DNA of 64,000 bases from Pseudomonas serboccidentalis (GTDB taxonomy: Bacteria; Pseudomonadota; Gammaproteobacteria; Pseudomonadales; Pseudomonadaceae). The notes beneath the pieces were generated by a model. That model saw nothing but the letters and a program-made list of their open reading frames with translations, did no database searches and was not told where the DNA came from. Every line of letters starts with the position of its first letter. The stretch's first letter is position 1. Positions 47,175 through 58,533 of this stretch are shown here, in pieces. The DNA lies in NCBI RefSeq assembly GCF_028830055.1, contig NZ_CP101655.1:3854553-3918552 (forward strand). The letters run 5' to 3'. The position numbers were made by a program, and so were the translations under genes.

Positions 47175-47819
47175 TCACATCGAAATAGGCGCTCCCTGTG
47201 AGCTTCTACGTACGGCATCGATGAACGCGCGGATCTTCGCATGATCCTTGATGCCCTTGCTCGCCTCTACCCCACCGCTGACATCGACCGCGTACGGCTT
47301 GACCCGGGCTACGGCGTCAGCGACGTTGTCCGGCGTCAGACCACCGGCCAGGATCAGCGGCTTGCTCAACTGTTGCGGAATCAATGACCAGTCGAACGCC
47401 TCGCCAGTTCCGCCAGGCACGCCTTCGACGTAGGTGTCGAGCAACACGCCACTGGCGCTCGGATAGGCATCGACGGCGGCCGCGATGTCGTCGCCGGCCT
47501 TGACCCGCAACGCCTTGATGTAGGGACGATGCCAGCCCTCGCACTCTTGCGCACTTTCATCGCCATGAAACTGCAGCAGATCCAGCGGCACGGCATCGAG
47601 GATTTCCCCCAACTCGCAGCGGCTGGCATTGACGAACAGGCCGACGGTGGTCACGAACGGCGGCAAGGCCCGGATGATCGCCCTCGCCTGCTGCGCGCTC
47701 ACCGCCCGCGGGCTTTTCGCATAAAACACGAAACCGATGGCATCGGCCCCGGCCTCGACCGCTGCCAACGCATCTTCTATGCGGGTAATCCCGCAAATCT
47801 TGCTGCGAACGGCGGACAT
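47175..47819 (-). CDS. trpF: Phosphoribosylanthranilate isomerase
   Basis: The 214-residue TIM-barrel enzyme opens [20 protein letters not shown] (catalytic Cys in KICGI) and has [19 protein letters not shown] near the C-terminus with the phosphate-binding Gly residues. It catalyses the third step from anthranilate to tryptophan. In Pseudomonas trpF stands apart from trpBA, between truA and accD, as here. The 200 bases to accD contain no visible gene. Confidence 0.97.
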   Translation of the reverse strand: MSAVRSKICGITRIEDALAAVEAGADAIGFVFYAKSPRAVSAQQARAIIRALPPFVTTVGLFVNASRCELGEILDAVPLDLLQFHGDESAQECEGWHRPYIKALRVKAGDDIAAAVDAYPSASGVLLDTYVEGVPGGTGEAFDWSLIPQQLSKPLILAGGLTPDNVADAVARVKPYAVDVSGGVEASKGIKDHAKIRAFIDAVRRSSQGAPISM

Positions 47820-47884
47820 GTCGATAAAAACCTCAAGGTAAAAACCGGGAAAGTCCCGGATGGTAACAAAAGCGTCCGGGGGCG

Positions 47885-48739
47885 TCAGCCGTCGAGGCCA
47901 GAGAAACCCGTAAGGAAATGTGGCCCGATGAAACGCTCAGGCAACGGGAACTCGTCGTGGTACTCGACCTGCACCAGATACAACCCATACGGATGCGCTG
48001 TCACACCGCCGGAACGCCGCTCGCGACTCTCCAGCACTTCCTTCATCCACTCCACCGGGCGCTCGCCAGCGCCAATCGTCATCAGAACACCGGCGATGTT
48101 GCGCACCATGTGGTGCAGGAATGCGTTGGCGCGGATATCGAGCACGATCATCTTGCCGTGACGGGTCACGCGCAGGTGGTGCATTTTCTTGATCGGCGAC
48201 TTCGCCTGGCACTGGCCGGCGCGAAACGCACTGAAATCGTGGGTGCCGATCAGGTACTGCGCCGCTTCAGCCATGCGCTCGACGTCCAGCGGGCGATGGT
48301 TCCAGGTGATTTCTTCGTTGAGATGCGCCGGACGAATCTGATCGTTATAGATCACGTAGCGATAACGTCGGGCGATAGCCTTGAACCGCGCATGGAAATG
48401 CGCCGGCATCACCCTGGCCCAGCTGACACTGATGTCGTGGGGCAGATTGATGTTGGCACCCATCACCCAGGCTTTCAGCGAGCGATCGACCGGCGTGTCG
48501 AAATGCACCACTTGCCCGCACGCATGCACCCCGGCATCGGTGCGACCGGCGCACTGCAACGAAATCGGCGAGTTGGCGACTTTCGACAAGGCTTTTTCGA
48601 GCTCTTCCTGCACCGTGGCGACACCCGTCAACTGACGCTGCCAGCCGCTGTAACGCGAGCCTTTGTACTCGACGCCCAGTGCCACGCGGTAAAAGCCTTC
48701 GGGTGCCATTTCGGCGACCGGGTTATCTATGTTTGCCAA
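47885..48739 (-). CDS. truA: tRNA pseudouridine synthase A
   Basis: The catalytic motif [20 protein letters not shown] carries the nucleophile Asp near residue 60-70. TruA modifies U38-U40 in the anticodon arm of many tRNAs. The start is uncertain. A TTG at 48737-48739 after AGG gives 284 residues ([16 protein letters not shown]), and an ATG at 48707-48709 gives 274. The far-upstream ATG of the open frame is rejected because it would run through the REP repeat. Confidence 0.92.
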   Translation of the reverse strand: MANIDNPVAEMAPEGFYRVALGVEYKGSRYSGWQRQLTGVATVQEELEKALSKVANSPISLQCAGRTDAGVHACGQVVHFDTPVDRSLKAWVMGANINLPHDISVSWARVMPAHFHARFKAIARRYRYVIYNDQIRPAHLNEEITWNHRPLDVERMAEAAQYLIGTHDFSAFRAGQCQAKSPIKKMHHLRVTRHGKMIVLDIRANAFLHHMVRNIAGVLMTIGAGERPVEWMKEVLESRERRSGGVTAHPYGLYLVQVEYHDEFPLPERFIGPHFLTGFSGLDG

Positions 48740-48826
48740 GGTGGGACAGCCTGCTGATCTACAAAGGCGGGCATTATAAGGCGGTGGACCGGGGATGCCA
48801 GAATTCTCTATCAGCGGTTCGGCCGC

Positions 48827-48893
48827 CATCGCGAGCAGGCTCACTCCTACAGGGGAAAGCATTCCAACTGTAGGAGTGAGCCTGCTCGCGATG
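48827..48893. repeat. REP doublet between truA and fimV
   Basis: Two perfect 26-bp arms (48827-48852 and 48868-48893) with the core CATCGCGAGCAGGCTCACTC and a 15-base loop. The same core recurs at 52938-53036. This is a typical fluorescens-group REP sequence. Confidence 0.92.
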
Positions 48894-48931
48894 ACGATAG
48901 CGCAGCCGCTACAGATACCCACCCAAACAAA

Positions 48932-48957
48932 AACGGCAGCCTCAATGGGCTGCCGTT
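48932..48957 (-). terminator. Terminator after fimV
   Basis: Perfect 10-bp stem AACGGCAGCC with its complement and a 6-base loop, followed on the minus strand by a T-rich stretch, 20 bases past the fimV stop. Confidence 0.85.
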
Positions 48958-48978
48958 CTGTTTACTGCTGACGCTGAA

Positions 48979-51624
48979 TCAAGCCAGGTGCGACAGCATT
49001 TCCTTGGCTTCGCCACGCTGCTTCTCGTCACCCTCGGTCAACACTTCGTTGAGGATGTCGCGGGCACCGTCGTTGTCACCCATGTCGATGTAGGCCTGGG
49101 CCAGATCGAGCTTGGTGGCCGCTTCATCAGTGCCGGCGAGGAAGTCGAAATCGTCTTCGCCCAGGTCATCACCCATCGCCGCATCGGCTTCGGTGAAGGT
49201 CGGCTCGGCAATGCTCTGCGACAGGCGATCCAGCTCGGCGTTGACGTCATTCAGCTCGGCGGCGAAGGCATCCGGTTCGGCCGGATTGCTGTCCATCTCG
49301 TCAGCCAGTGACAGATCGAAATCTGCCGGCAGCTCCAGATCGTCCTGTGGCGCTTCGTTCACCACGGCAGGCTCGACCGGCGACAAATCTTTCACGCCTT
49401 CGTCCAGATCCAGCAGGAAGTCATCGTCCGCCAGGTCAGCCGCAGGGGCTGGCGCAGGTTCGGCACCGAGGTCCAGATCCAGGTCGAAGTCCGACAAGTC
49501 GTCGAGGTTTTCCTTGATTTCGGTCTGCTGCTGCAGCACCGATTCAAAGCTCAGATCGTCGTCTGCCGGGAATTCGTCCAGCTCCACCGGCGCTTCAGGC
49601 TCCACGACAGGGGCCGGCTCTACCGGAGTAATGTTGTCGAGGTCATCCAGGCTCAGCTCGAACGCGCTGTCCAGATCGTCTGCCACTGGCGCAGGCTCAG
49701 GTGCAGGCGCCTCAGGCTCGTCGAGCAGCAGGTCCTTGACGTATTGCGCGTCCAGCTCGGCAGCGACCGCCGCTGCTGCCAGACCCGCAACAGCCACGAC
49801 GGCCATGGCCGGGAAGCGTTTTTTCAGTTCTTCGACCTTGGCGAAGTTGTCGCCATTGGCCACCAGCTGACGCTCCTGACCGACGAACGCATCGCGGTCG
49901 CCCTGCTGACCGTAGACTTCCATCAGTTTCAGGCGCAGGTCGCTGCGTTGCGGCTCAAGGCTGACACCCTCTTCCAGCAGCGCAGCAGCCTGATTCAGGC
50001 GACCGGCGTTGATGTGCGACTGGGCCTTGTCCAGCACGTCATCGGAACGCTCGGCAGCCGGCGCAACCAGTGGCGCCGCAATCGGCTCAGCCATCACCAC
50101 TGGCGTCACGACCGCTGCCGGGGCTGGAGCAAGCGCGGGTGCTGCGGTATTCAGCTTGACGCTGGCGGCAGGCACTTCCAGGCCTTCGAAGCTGCTTTCC
50201 GGCAGATCCTGTTCGGCGGAGAACTCTTGTTCCTCAGCCAGGGCACGCGCCATGCGCAGGTGCTTCTCGGCTTCCTGCTGGGCTTTACGGCGACGCGCCA
50301 GCAGCAACAGCAGAAGCAGCAGCACCACCGCACCGCCACCGATCAGACCCAACAGGATCGGATTGGTCAGCAGCTCGTTGAAAGTCTTGTCTTCATCGAC
50401 AGCCGGTTTCGGCGCGACGACTGGCGTCTCGGCAGGCGTGTCGACCGGTGGCGCAATCGCCGATTCCGGGGTAGGCGCAGCTTCTGCCGGGGTCGCTGGC
50501 GGTGTCGCGGCCAGTTCGGCCGTGATCGCCGGCACGGCAGCGTTGGCGGCTGGCGCAGCGCCCGTACCGTCAGCCTGCATTTTCGCCAGTTGGTTGTTCT
50601 TCAGCTCGATCAGGCGTTGCAGCTTGTCCAGCTGGCTTTGCAGATCGGACATGCGGCTTTTCAGTTCCTCGTTGTCACGACGGGTCGTGTCGAGGCTTTC
50701 CTGAGTGACCGCCAGCTTGTTGCTCAAGGCCTTGGCATCGCCGGCCGGGCCCTTGCCTCGCGCCTTGGCGCTTTCGGCGGAAACCAGGCTCAGGTTGTCT
50801 TTGGCATTCTGGCCGGCACCGGCATTGCTGCGACCCCGTTTGGTGGCATCGAGCTGCTGCTGGCCGGTACCCGGCTTGGCGACATAACGACGGCCCTGAC
50901 GCCAGGCTTCGTTCTGCGCGGCCACTTCAGCGATCGCTTTCGATTGCGGCAGCGCGGTGCTTTCGACCGAGTCCGGCAGACGCAGCACCTGACCGGTTTT
51001 CAGCCGGTTGATGTTGCCGTCGATGAACGCGTCCGGGTTCAGCGCCTGAATCGCCAGCATGGTTTGCTGCACGGAGCCACCGGTGCGCGCCTTCGCGGCG
51101 ATTTCCCACAGGGTATCGCGCGGCGTGGTGGTGTATTGATTCGGGTGTGTGGCCCCGGTGGTCGGCGCCGTGATGGTCTGCGACGGTGCCGGTTGCGCGG
51201 CGGCGTCAGCGGTTTGCGGCGAGAACTTCGACGGATCGAGCAGCACGCTGTAGTCGCGCAGCAGACGGCCGTTGGGCCACATCACCTGCACGAGGAATTT
51301 CACCATCGGTTCCGACAGCGGTTTGCTCGAGGTCACGCGCAGTACGCTTTTGCCGCTGGCGTTGAGCACCGGGGTGAAGGTCAGATCGTTGAGGAAGGCC
51401 TGGCGATCGACGCCGGCCTTGGCGAAATCTTCCGGCGAAGCCAGGCTCGGCACCACTTCGGCAGCGGTGAGATCCTTGACGTCGAGCAGCTCGATTTCGG
51501 CCACCAGCGGCTGGTTCAGGGTCGACTTCAGGGTCAGCTCCCCGAGCCCGAGGGCATGCGCCATACCGGAGGACAGCGCCGAGGCGGCCGCTATTGCTAA
51601 CACCAGTTTGCGAACTTGAACCAT
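48979..51624 (-). CDS. fimV: FimV/HubP-type polar peptidoglycan-binding protein
   Basis: The 881-residue protein has a signal peptide (LVLAIAAASALSSGMAHA), the FimV N-terminal domain (about 25-150), and a LysM-like motif (TTTPRDTLWEIAAKARTGGS) near 165-220. A coiled coil (about 300-350) and one membrane helix (ILLGLIGGGAVVLLLLLLLL near 430) follow. A long acidic cytoplasmic tail comes next, and the conserved FimV C-terminal motif ends ATKLDLAQAYIDMGDNDGAR. It organises type IV pili, twitching and polar signalling in Pseudomonas. Repeat count in the acidic part varies between strains. Confidence 0.94.
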   Translation of the reverse strand: MVQVRKLVLAIAAASALSSGMAHALGLGELTLKSTLNQPLVAEIELLDVKDLTAAEVVPSLASPEDFAKAGVDRQAFLNDLTFTPVLNASGKSVLRVTSSKPLSEPMVKFLVQVMWPNGRLLRDYSVLLDPSKFSPQTADAAAQPAPSQTITAPTTGATHPNQYTTTPRDTLWEIAAKARTGGSVQQTMLAIQALNPDAFIDGNINRLKTGQVLRLPDSVESTALPQSKAIAEVAAQNEAWRQGRRYVAKPGTGQQQLDATKRGRSNAGAGQNAKDNLSLVSAESAKARGKGPAGDAKALSNKLAVTQESLDTTRRDNEELKSRMSDLQSQLDKLQRLIELKNNQLAKMQADGTGAAPAANAAVPAITAELAATPPATPAEAAPTPESAIAPPVDTPAETPVVAPKPAVDEDKTFNELLTNPILLGLIGGGAVVLLLLLLLLARRRKAQQEAEKHLRMARALAEEQEFSAEQDLPESSFEGLEVPAASVKLNTAAPALAPAPAAVVTPVVMAEPIAAPLVAPAAERSDDVLDKAQSHINAGRLNQAAALLEEGVSLEPQRSDLRLKLMEVYGQQGDRDAFVGQERQLVANGDNFAKVEELKKRFPAMAVVAVAGLAAAAVAAELDAQYVKDLLLDEPEAPAPEPAPVADDLDSAFELSLDDLDNITPVEPAPVVEPEAPVELDEFPADDDLSFESVLQQQTEIKENLDDLSDFDLDLDLGAEPAPAPAADLADDDFLLDLDEGVKDLSPVEPAVVNEAPQDDLELPADFDLSLADEMDSNPAEPDAFAAELNDVNAELDRLSQSIAEPTFTEADAAMGDDLGEDDFDFLAGTDEAATKLDLAQAYIDMGDNDGARDILNEVLTEGDEKQRGEAKEMLSHLA

Positions 51625-51833
51625 AGCCTCATCCTTTGTTTGAACGTTCCTCGGCCAGCGAGAAGATGTTGATTGCCGCTGCCGTAAGGCATTGCGCGCG
51701 ACGACGACAGACTGCCGCGCGCGATCATTTCTTTGATGCCCCGGAAAGTCCCGGAGGGTGACACGTTATCAAGTGCTCCGGGCAAGCATAGCGCTCACCT
51801 AGAATCAGTCGACAAATTGTTGCCAAGTATCTT

Positions 51834-52844
51834 TTACAGCAGGTCTTTTATCAACAATTCAGCAACCTGCACAGCATTGAGGGCTGCGCCTTTGCGTACG
51901 TTATCTGACGTCAGCCACAGATTAAGTTCCGCCGGGTCGTCGACTCCGCTGCGCACGCGACCGACATAGACCACGTCCTGCCCCACCGCGTCACCCACCG
52001 CCGTCGGGTAATCGCCGGCTTCGACCAGCTCTATGCCGGGTGCATCTTCAAGTGCAGCGTTGACCTTTTCCAGGTCGACCGCGCTCGCTGACTGCAAGGT
52101 CACGCTATAGCTATCGCCAAAAAACACCGGGGCTTGAACGCAAGTTGCGGAAATCTTTAATAAAGGCTGCGCCAGCACCTGACGCAACTCGCGCACCAGG
52201 CGTTTTTCCAGCAACGTGTGGCCGTGGGCGTCCGGGGTGCCGACCTGGGCCAGCAGGTTGAAGGCCATCTGCCGATCGAAGAAAGTCGGCTCCAGCGGAC
52301 GCATATTCAGCAGCTCGGCGGTCTGCCGCGCCAGCTCGGTCACGGCTTCGCGACCTTGCGCGGACACGGCCAGATTGGCGGTAACGTTGACGTATTGCAG
52401 GTCGATCAAGTCCAGCAGCGGCGCCAGCACCACAGCCAGCGTCGTGGCCGACGGGCTTGGGCTGCTGACCTGGAACGGCGCTTTCAGACCGGCGATGACC
52501 TCAGCATTGGCTTCCGGCACCACTTGCGGCGCCTGCTCGGCCGGCAATGCGCCGGAGAGGTCGATCAACGAGCAACCGGCCGCATGGACCCGCGCCGCGT
52601 AGCTCAGCGAGATCGCCGGGCCGGCGGCGAAGAACACCAGTTTGACCTTGCTGAAATCGAACTCGTCGACTTCGCGCACGCGCACGTTCTTGTTGCGGAA
52701 CAGCACCGAACTGCCGGCGGATTCGCTGCTGGCCAGCAGGTGCAGGTTGCCGACCGGGAAGTCGCGCTCTTCGAGAATCTGTACGAGGGTTTCGCCGACA
52801 GTACCGGTGGCGCCGACGACGGCAATATCAAGGGTCTGGGTCAT
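51834..52844 (-). CDS. Aspartate-semialdehyde dehydrogenase paralogue lacking the catalytic cysteine (Usg type)
   Basis: The 336-residue protein keeps the NADP motif VVGATGTVGETLVQILEERD and the Asd fold. At the position where Asd has the catalytic Cys (GNCT in the neighbour gene) it reads VSSPSPSATTLAVVLAPLLD, with no Cys. It therefore should not act as a dehydrogenase. It lies between asd and fimV, as in other pseudomonads, and resembles E. coli Usg. The start ATG follows GAGGTAGCACC; longer in-frame starts run into REP sequence. Confidence 0.92.
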   Translation of the reverse strand: MTQTLDIAVVGATGTVGETLVQILEERDFPVGNLHLLASSESAGSSVLFRNKNVRVREVDEFDFSKVKLVFFAAGPAISLSYAARVHAAGCSLIDLSGALPAEQAPQVVPEANAEVIAGLKAPFQVSSPSPSATTLAVVLAPLLDLIDLQYVNVTANLAVSAQGREAVTELARQTAELLNMRPLEPTFFDRQMAFNLLAQVGTPDAHGHTLLEKRLVRELRQVLAQPLLKISATCVQAPVFFGDSYSVTLQSASAVDLEKVNAALEDAPGIELVEAGDYPTAVGDAVGQDVVYVGRVRSGVDDPAELNLWLTSDNVRKGAALNAVQVAELLIKDLL

Positions 52845-52937
52845 GGTGCTACCTCTGGCGAAACGGGGGGAGCGGCACTTTACCGGGTGACTGCCATGCA
52901 GGCAATTTCTGCCGGGCATTTGCGGCGTCTGCACCGG

Positions 52938-53036
52938 CCTCATCGCGAGCAGGCTCACTCCTACAGTGATCGGTGTTGATCAGAAAATTTGTGTACACCA
53001 CCCTCCTTTGTAGGAATGGGCCTGCTCGCGATGAGG
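52938..53036. repeat. REP doublet between the Usg-type gene and asd
   Basis: Imperfect 29-bp arms (52938-52966 and 53008-53036) share the TCGCGAGCAGGC core with the truA/fimV doublet; a 41-base spacer lies between. Confidence 0.85.
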
Positions 53037-53072
53037 CCCGCCCGGGCAACCGAGAACCATCAGCCATAAAAA

Positions 53073-53100
53073 AACCCGCACCTCTCACAAGGCGCGGGTT
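53073..53100 (-). terminator. Terminator after asd
   Basis: Stem AACCCGC / GCGGGTT with a 14-base loop and a run of seven A on the plus strand (T on the minus strand) lies 19 bases past the asd stop. Confidence 0.82.
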
Positions 53101-53118
53101 CTTTCACGGCTCAAGCGA

Positions 53119-54231
53119 TCAACGCTCCAGCAGGATCCGCAGCATGCGGCGCAGCGGTTCGGCCGCGCCCCACAGCAGTTGGTCGCCGACGGTGAAAGCA
53201 CCGACGAATTGCGAACCCATGTTCAGCTTGCGCAGACGACCCACCGGGACATTCAGGGTGCCGGTAACCTTGGTCGGGCTCAGCTCCTGCATGCTGATGT
53301 CGCGGTTGTTCGGCACCAGTTTGACCCAAGGGTTGTGCTGGCTGATCAGCCCTTCGATGTCGGCGATCGGTACGTCTTTGTTCAGTTTGATGGTCAGCGC
53401 CTGGCTGTGGCAACGCATGGCGCCGATGCGCACGCAGATGCCGTCGACCGGGATCGGGCTCTTGAAGCGGCCGAGGATCTTGTTGGTCTCGGCCTGGGCC
53501 TTCCACTCTTCGCGGCTCTGGCCGTTCGGCAGTTCCTTGTCGATCCACGGGATCAGGCTGCCGGCCAGCGGTACGCCGAAGTTTTCGGTCGGGTATGCGT
53601 CGCTGCGCATGGCTTCGGCAACACGACGGTCGATGTCGAGGATCGCGCTGGCCGGATCGGCCAGTTGATCGGCAACTGCCGCGTGGGTCGCGCCCATCTG
53701 CTTGATCAGTTCACGCATGTTCTGCGCGCCGGCACCAGAGGCCGCCTGATACGTCATGGCGCTCATCCACTCGACCAGACCGGCTTCGAACAGGCCGCCC
53801 AGGCCCATCAGCATCAGGCTGACGGTGCAGTTGCCGCCGATGTAGTTCTTGGTGCCCGCGTCCAGTTGCTGGTCGATGACCTTGCGGTTGACCGGATCGA
53901 GAATGATCACCGCGTCATCGTTCATCCGCAGGCTGGAGGCCGCGTCGATCCAGTAACCCTGCCAGCCGGCTTCGCGCAGCTTCGGGAACACTTCGCTGGT
54001 GTAGTCGCCACCCTGGCAGGTCAGGATCACGTCGAGGGTTTTCAGCTCTTCAATGCTGTAAGCGTCCTTGAGCGGAGCAATGTCCTTGCCCACGGACGGG
54101 CCTTGGCCACCGACATTGGAAGTGGTGAAAAACACCGGCTCGATAAGATCGAAATCCTGCTCTTCCAGCATCCGCTGCATGAGCACGGAACCGACCATGC
54201 CGCGCCAACCGATCAGACCTACACGTTTCAT
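53119..54231 (-). CDS. asd: Aspartate-semialdehyde dehydrogenase
   Basis: The 370-residue protein has the NADP motif [20 protein letters not shown], the catalytic cysteine in [18 protein letters not shown] near residue 135, and HLRPGGSEREWK-region equivalents later. It makes aspartate semialdehyde for Lys, Met, Thr and diaminopimelate. Its length and E. coli-like N-terminus mark the long gamma-proteobacterial form. It lies 66 bases after leuB. Confidence 0.97.
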   Translation of the reverse strand: MKRVGLIGWRGMVGSVLMQRMLEEQDFDLIEPVFFTTSNVGGQGPSVGKDIAPLKDAYSIEELKTLDVILTCQGGDYTSEVFPKLREAGWQGYWIDAASSLRMNDDAVIILDPVNRKVIDQQLDAGTKNYIGGNCTVSLMLMGLGGLFEAGLVEWMSAMTYQAASGAGAQNMRELIKQMGATHAAVADQLADPASAILDIDRRVAEAMRSDAYPTENFGVPLAGSLIPWIDKELPNGQSREEWKAQAETNKILGRFKSPIPVDGICVRIGAMRCHSQALTIKLNKDVPIADIEGLISQHNPWVKLVPNNRDISMQELSPTKVTGTLNVPVGRLRKLNMGSQFVGAFTVGDQLLWGAAEPLRRMLRILLER

Positions 54232-54297
54232 CGCAACTACACCTTCTTGAAAAGTGGGCCACTGCTTTGTATTGAATTTCGCAGTGGGCCCGAGAGA

Positions 54298-55380
<1,083 letters not shown>

Positions 55381-55434
55381 GCTTTCCTCGTGTCTTCAGT
55401 CGGTGCGCCACTGGTGGCGCGCCGGGAAAAATGC

Positions 55435-56202
55435 TTAGCGTTCAGCCATCAATACGATTACATCTGTACTGAACGAGCCGTCGGCATCAATCTCAAAATA
55501 TTCGCGCACTTCGTTGCCCATCGACTGCTGCAACTGGCGGATCGCCGCGCGCATCACTTCGGGGGTGCGCATGCGCTCGACCCAACTGCTGTACTCCAGA
55601 CGCAGCCGCTGACGGGTGGTGCTGCGGGTGTGCAGCCCGGCCTCGCTGACCTGGCGCAACCACTCACCGGCGGAATAATCGCGCACATGGCTGGTGTCGC
55701 GCAGCACTTCAACGCTCTGCAGGTAAGTGTCGAACAATGGGCTGCCCGGTGACAACACGTCGACGAACGCCGCCACGCCACCCGGTTTCAGCACCCGACG
55801 CACTTCGCGCAGGGCCACGCCGAGATCGCTCCAATGGTGCGCCGAATAACGGCTGAACACGAAGTCGAACTCGCCATCGGCAAACGGCAGACGCTCGGCG
55901 GCGCCGTTGACCGTGGCAATGTTGGCAAACCCGCGATCCACGGCAGCGGCGGCAACCACGTCGAGCATCTGCTGCGACAGGTCGTAGGCCACCACTTCCT
56001 TGACCAGCGGCGCCACATGAAAACTCACATGACCGGCACCGCAACCCAAATCCAGCACCCGGGCGTCGCCCTGCCCCGCCAGCTCAGCCTGTAGCAGCGC
56101 AAATTCAGTGCCTTGAGCGTGAACGGCGCTGCTCAGGTAGGCGGCGGCCTGTTCACCGAATTGCTTCTGTACGACCTGAGTGTGCTGGGCGGTGCTGGTC
56201 AT
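55435..56202 (-). CDS. SAM-dependent class I methyltransferase
   Basis: The 255-residue protein has SAM motif I VLDLGCGAGHVSFHVAPLVK near residue 50 and EFDFVFSRYSAHHW (motif IV). The fold matches UbiE/YafE-like methyltransferases. It is inserted between leuD and leuB, an order also seen in other pseudomonads. Its substrate is unknown, and its cotranscription with leu genes does not prove a role in leucine synthesis. Confidence 0.9.
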   Translation of the reverse strand: MTSTAQHTQVVQKQFGEQAAAYLSSAVHAQGTEFALLQAELAGQGDARVLDLGCGAGHVSFHVAPLVKEVVAYDLSQQMLDVVAAAAVDRGFANIATVNGAAERLPFADGEFDFVFSRYSAHHWSDLGVALREVRRVLKPGGVAAFVDVLSPGSPLFDTYLQSVEVLRDTSHVRDYSAGEWLRQVSEAGLHTRSTTRQRLRLEYSSWVERMRTPEVMRAAIRQLQQSMGNEVREYFEIDADGSFSTDVIVLMAER

Positions 56203-56223
56203 TGGAACCTCCTTTTCAAGATC

Positions 56224-56299
56224 AAAAGATCGCAGCCTTCGGCAGCTCCTACAGGTGTACGACGCTCCATGTAGGAGCTGCCGAAGGCTGCGATCTTTT
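56224..56299. repeat. REP doublet between the methyltransferase gene and leuD
   Basis: Two perfect 30-bp arms (56224-56253 and 56270-56299) with a 16-base spacer. They share the AAAAGATCGCAGC core with the repeat at 39036-39133. Confidence 0.93.
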
Positions 56300-56314
56300 C
56301 GGTGTCACCTCAAA

Positions 56315-56959
56315 TCAAGCGTCGCGGAACAACCAAGGCTGGCTCACGCGATGCCTGGCTTCGAACGCCGCAATTGCATCGCCGTCCTGCAAGGTCAGAC
56401 CGATATCGTCCAGACCATTGAGCAAGCAATGCTTGCGGAACGCGTCGATCTCGAAGCTGTAGACCTTGCCATCCGGACGGGTCACGGTCTGCGCCTGCAG
56501 ATCGATCTGCAATTGATAGCCCGGCTCGGCTTCAACCTGCTTGAACAATTCATCGACTTCAGCGTCACTCAAGATGATCGGCAGCAAGCCGTTCTTGAAG
56601 CTGTTGTTGAAGAAGATGTCGGCGTAGCTCGGCGCGATGATGCTGCGGAAGCCGTATTCCTCCAGCGCCCATGGCGCGTGTTCACGGCTGGAGCCGCAAC
56701 CGAAGTTCTCGCGGGCCAACAATACACTGGCGCCTTGATAACGCTCGGCGTTGAGCACGAACTCCTTGTTCAGCGGGCGCTTGGAGTTGTCCTGGTACGG
56801 CTGGCCGACATCCAGATAACGCCACTCGTCAAACAGGTTCGGACCGAAACCGGTGCGCTTGATCGACTTCAAAAACTGCTTCGGAATGATCTGGTCGGTG
56901 TCGACGTTGGCACGATCCAGAGGCGCGACAAGACCCGTGTGCTGAGTAAAAGCCTTCAT
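56315..56959 (-). CDS. leuD: 3-isopropylmalate dehydratase small subunit
   Basis: The 214-residue protein has the swivel-domain motif [20 protein letters not shown] and [15 protein letters not shown]. It pairs with LeuC to isomerise 2- to 3-isopropylmalate. It lies 2 bases after leuC. Confidence 0.97.
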   Translation of the reverse strand: MKAFTQHTGLVAPLDRANVDTDQIIPKQFLKSIKRTGFGPNLFDEWRYLDVGQPYQDNSKRPLNKEFVLNAERYQGASVLLARENFGCGSSREHAPWALEEYGFRSIIAPSYADIFFNNSFKNGLLPIILSDAEVDELFKQVEAEPGYQLQIDLQAQTVTRPDGKVYSFEIDAFRKHCLLNGLDDIGLTLQDGDAIAAFEARHRVSQPWLFRDA

Positions 56960-56961
56960 CG

Positions 56962-58392
56962 TTACTGTGCTCCTTGGATCAATTCACGAACGTCGATGAA
57001 ACGACCGTTCACCGCCGCCGCAGCGGCCATGGCCGGGCTGACGAGGTGGGTACGACCACCGGCGCCCTGACGGCCTTCAAAGTTGCGGTTGGAGGTCGAG
57101 GCGCAATGCTCGCCCGATTCCAAACGGTCCGGGTTCATCGCCAGGCACATCGAGCAACCCGGCTCGCGCCATTCGAAACCGGCTTCGAGGAAAATCTTGT
57201 CCAGACCTTCGGCCTCGGCTTGCGCCTTCACCAGACCCGAGCCCGGCACGACGATGGCCTGCTTGATGGTCGAGGCCACTTTGCGACCCTTGGCGATCAC
57301 GGCCGCCGCACGCAAGTCCTCGATGCGCGAGTTGGTGCAGGAGCCGATGAACACGCGGTCCAGTTGAATGTCGGTGATTGCCTGATTGGCGCTCAAACCC
57401 ATGTATTTCAAGGCGCGGACGATCGAGTCGCGCTTGACCAGGTCCAGCTCTTTGGCCGGGTCCGGCACGTTCTGGTCAACCGCCAACACCATTTCCGGGG
57501 ACGTACCCCAGCTGACTTGCGGCTTGATCTGCGCAGCGTCCAGTTCGACTACGGTGTCGAATTTGGCGTCGGCATCGGACACCAGGTCTTTCCAGGCTTC
57601 GACGGCCTGATCCCACTGCGCGCCTTTGGGGGCGAACGGACGGCCCTTGACGTACTCGACGGTCTTCTCGTCGGCCGCCACCAGGCCCACACGGGCGCCG
57701 GCTTCGATGGACATGTTGCAGATGGTCATGCGGCCTTCGACGGACAGGTCGCGGATCGCGCTGCCAGCGAATTCGATGGCATGGCCGTTACCGCCGGCGG
57801 TGCCGATCTTGCCGATCACCGCGAGGACGATGTCCTTGGCGGTCACGCCGAACGGCAACTGGCCTTCAACGCGCACCAGCATGTTCTTCATTTTTTTGGC
57901 GACCAGGCACTGAGTGGCGAGCACGTGCTCGACCTCGGAGGTGCCGATACCGTGCGCCAGTGCACCGAAGGCGCCGTGGGTCGAGGTGTGCGAGTCACCG
58001 CAGACCACAGTCATGCCCGGCAAGGTCGCGCCCTGTTCCGGGCTGATCACGTGAACGATGCCCTGACGGATGTCGTTCATCTTGAACTCGACGATGCCGT
58101 ATTCATCACAGTTGTCATCGAGGGTCTGAACCTGCAAACGCGAAACCTGATCGGCAATGGCTGCGATGCCGCCCTTGCGCTCCGGGGTCGTCGGTACGTT
58201 GTGGTCCGGGGTCGCGATGTTGGCATCGATGCGCCAAGGCTTGCGCCCGGCCAGACGCAGGCCTTCGAAGGCTTGCGGCGAGGTCACTTCGTGGATGATG
58301 TGACGATCGATATAGATCAGCGCCGAGCCATCGTCGCGCTGCTTGACCAAATGCGAATCCCAGAGCTTGTCGTAGAGCGTTTTGCCGGCCAT
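56962..58392 (-). CDS. leuC: 3-isopropylmalate dehydratase large subunit
   Basis: The 476-residue aconitase-family protein has the [4Fe-4S] ligands in [17 protein letters not shown] and [15 protein letters not shown], and [20 protein letters not shown]. The start [20 protein letters not shown] is preceded by TGAGGA. It is divergent from a LysR regulator that may control it. Confidence 0.97.
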   Translation of the reverse strand: MAGKTLYDKLWDSHLVKQRDDGSALIYIDRHIIHEVTSPQAFEGLRLAGRKPWRIDANIATPDHNVPTTPERKGGIAAIADQVSRLQVQTLDDNCDEYGIVEFKMNDIRQGIVHVISPEQGATLPGMTVVCGDSHTSTHGAFGALAHGIGTSEVEHVLATQCLVAKKMKNMLVRVEGQLPFGVTAKDIVLAVIGKIGTAGGNGHAIEFAGSAIRDLSVEGRMTICNMSIEAGARVGLVAADEKTVEYVKGRPFAPKGAQWDQAVEAWKDLVSDADAKFDTVVELDAAQIKPQVSWGTSPEMVLAVDQNVPDPAKELDLVKRDSIVRALKYMGLSANQAITDIQLDRVFIGSCTNSRIEDLRAAAVIAKGRKVASTIKQAIVVPGSGLVKAQAEAEGLDKIFLEAGFEWREPGCSMCLAMNPDRLESGEHCASTSNRNFEGRQGAGGRTHLVSPAMAAAAAVNGRFIDVRELIQGAQ

Positions 58393-58533
58393 CAGACGGT
58401 TCCTCATCAGCTTGTTTCTATGCCCTGGGCTTATCAATAACCCTTTGGCTTGTGAGGCCGATCCTATGGGGTTAGATTAAATAACTCAAATTCATATTTT
58501 TTATGCTTTGGATAACAAACTGGAATACGACTC

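Noticed and set aside
47885..48922. A 345-residue TruA starting at 48922
   Set aside because: The extra N-terminal 60 residues run through a REP doublet and resemble no TruA.
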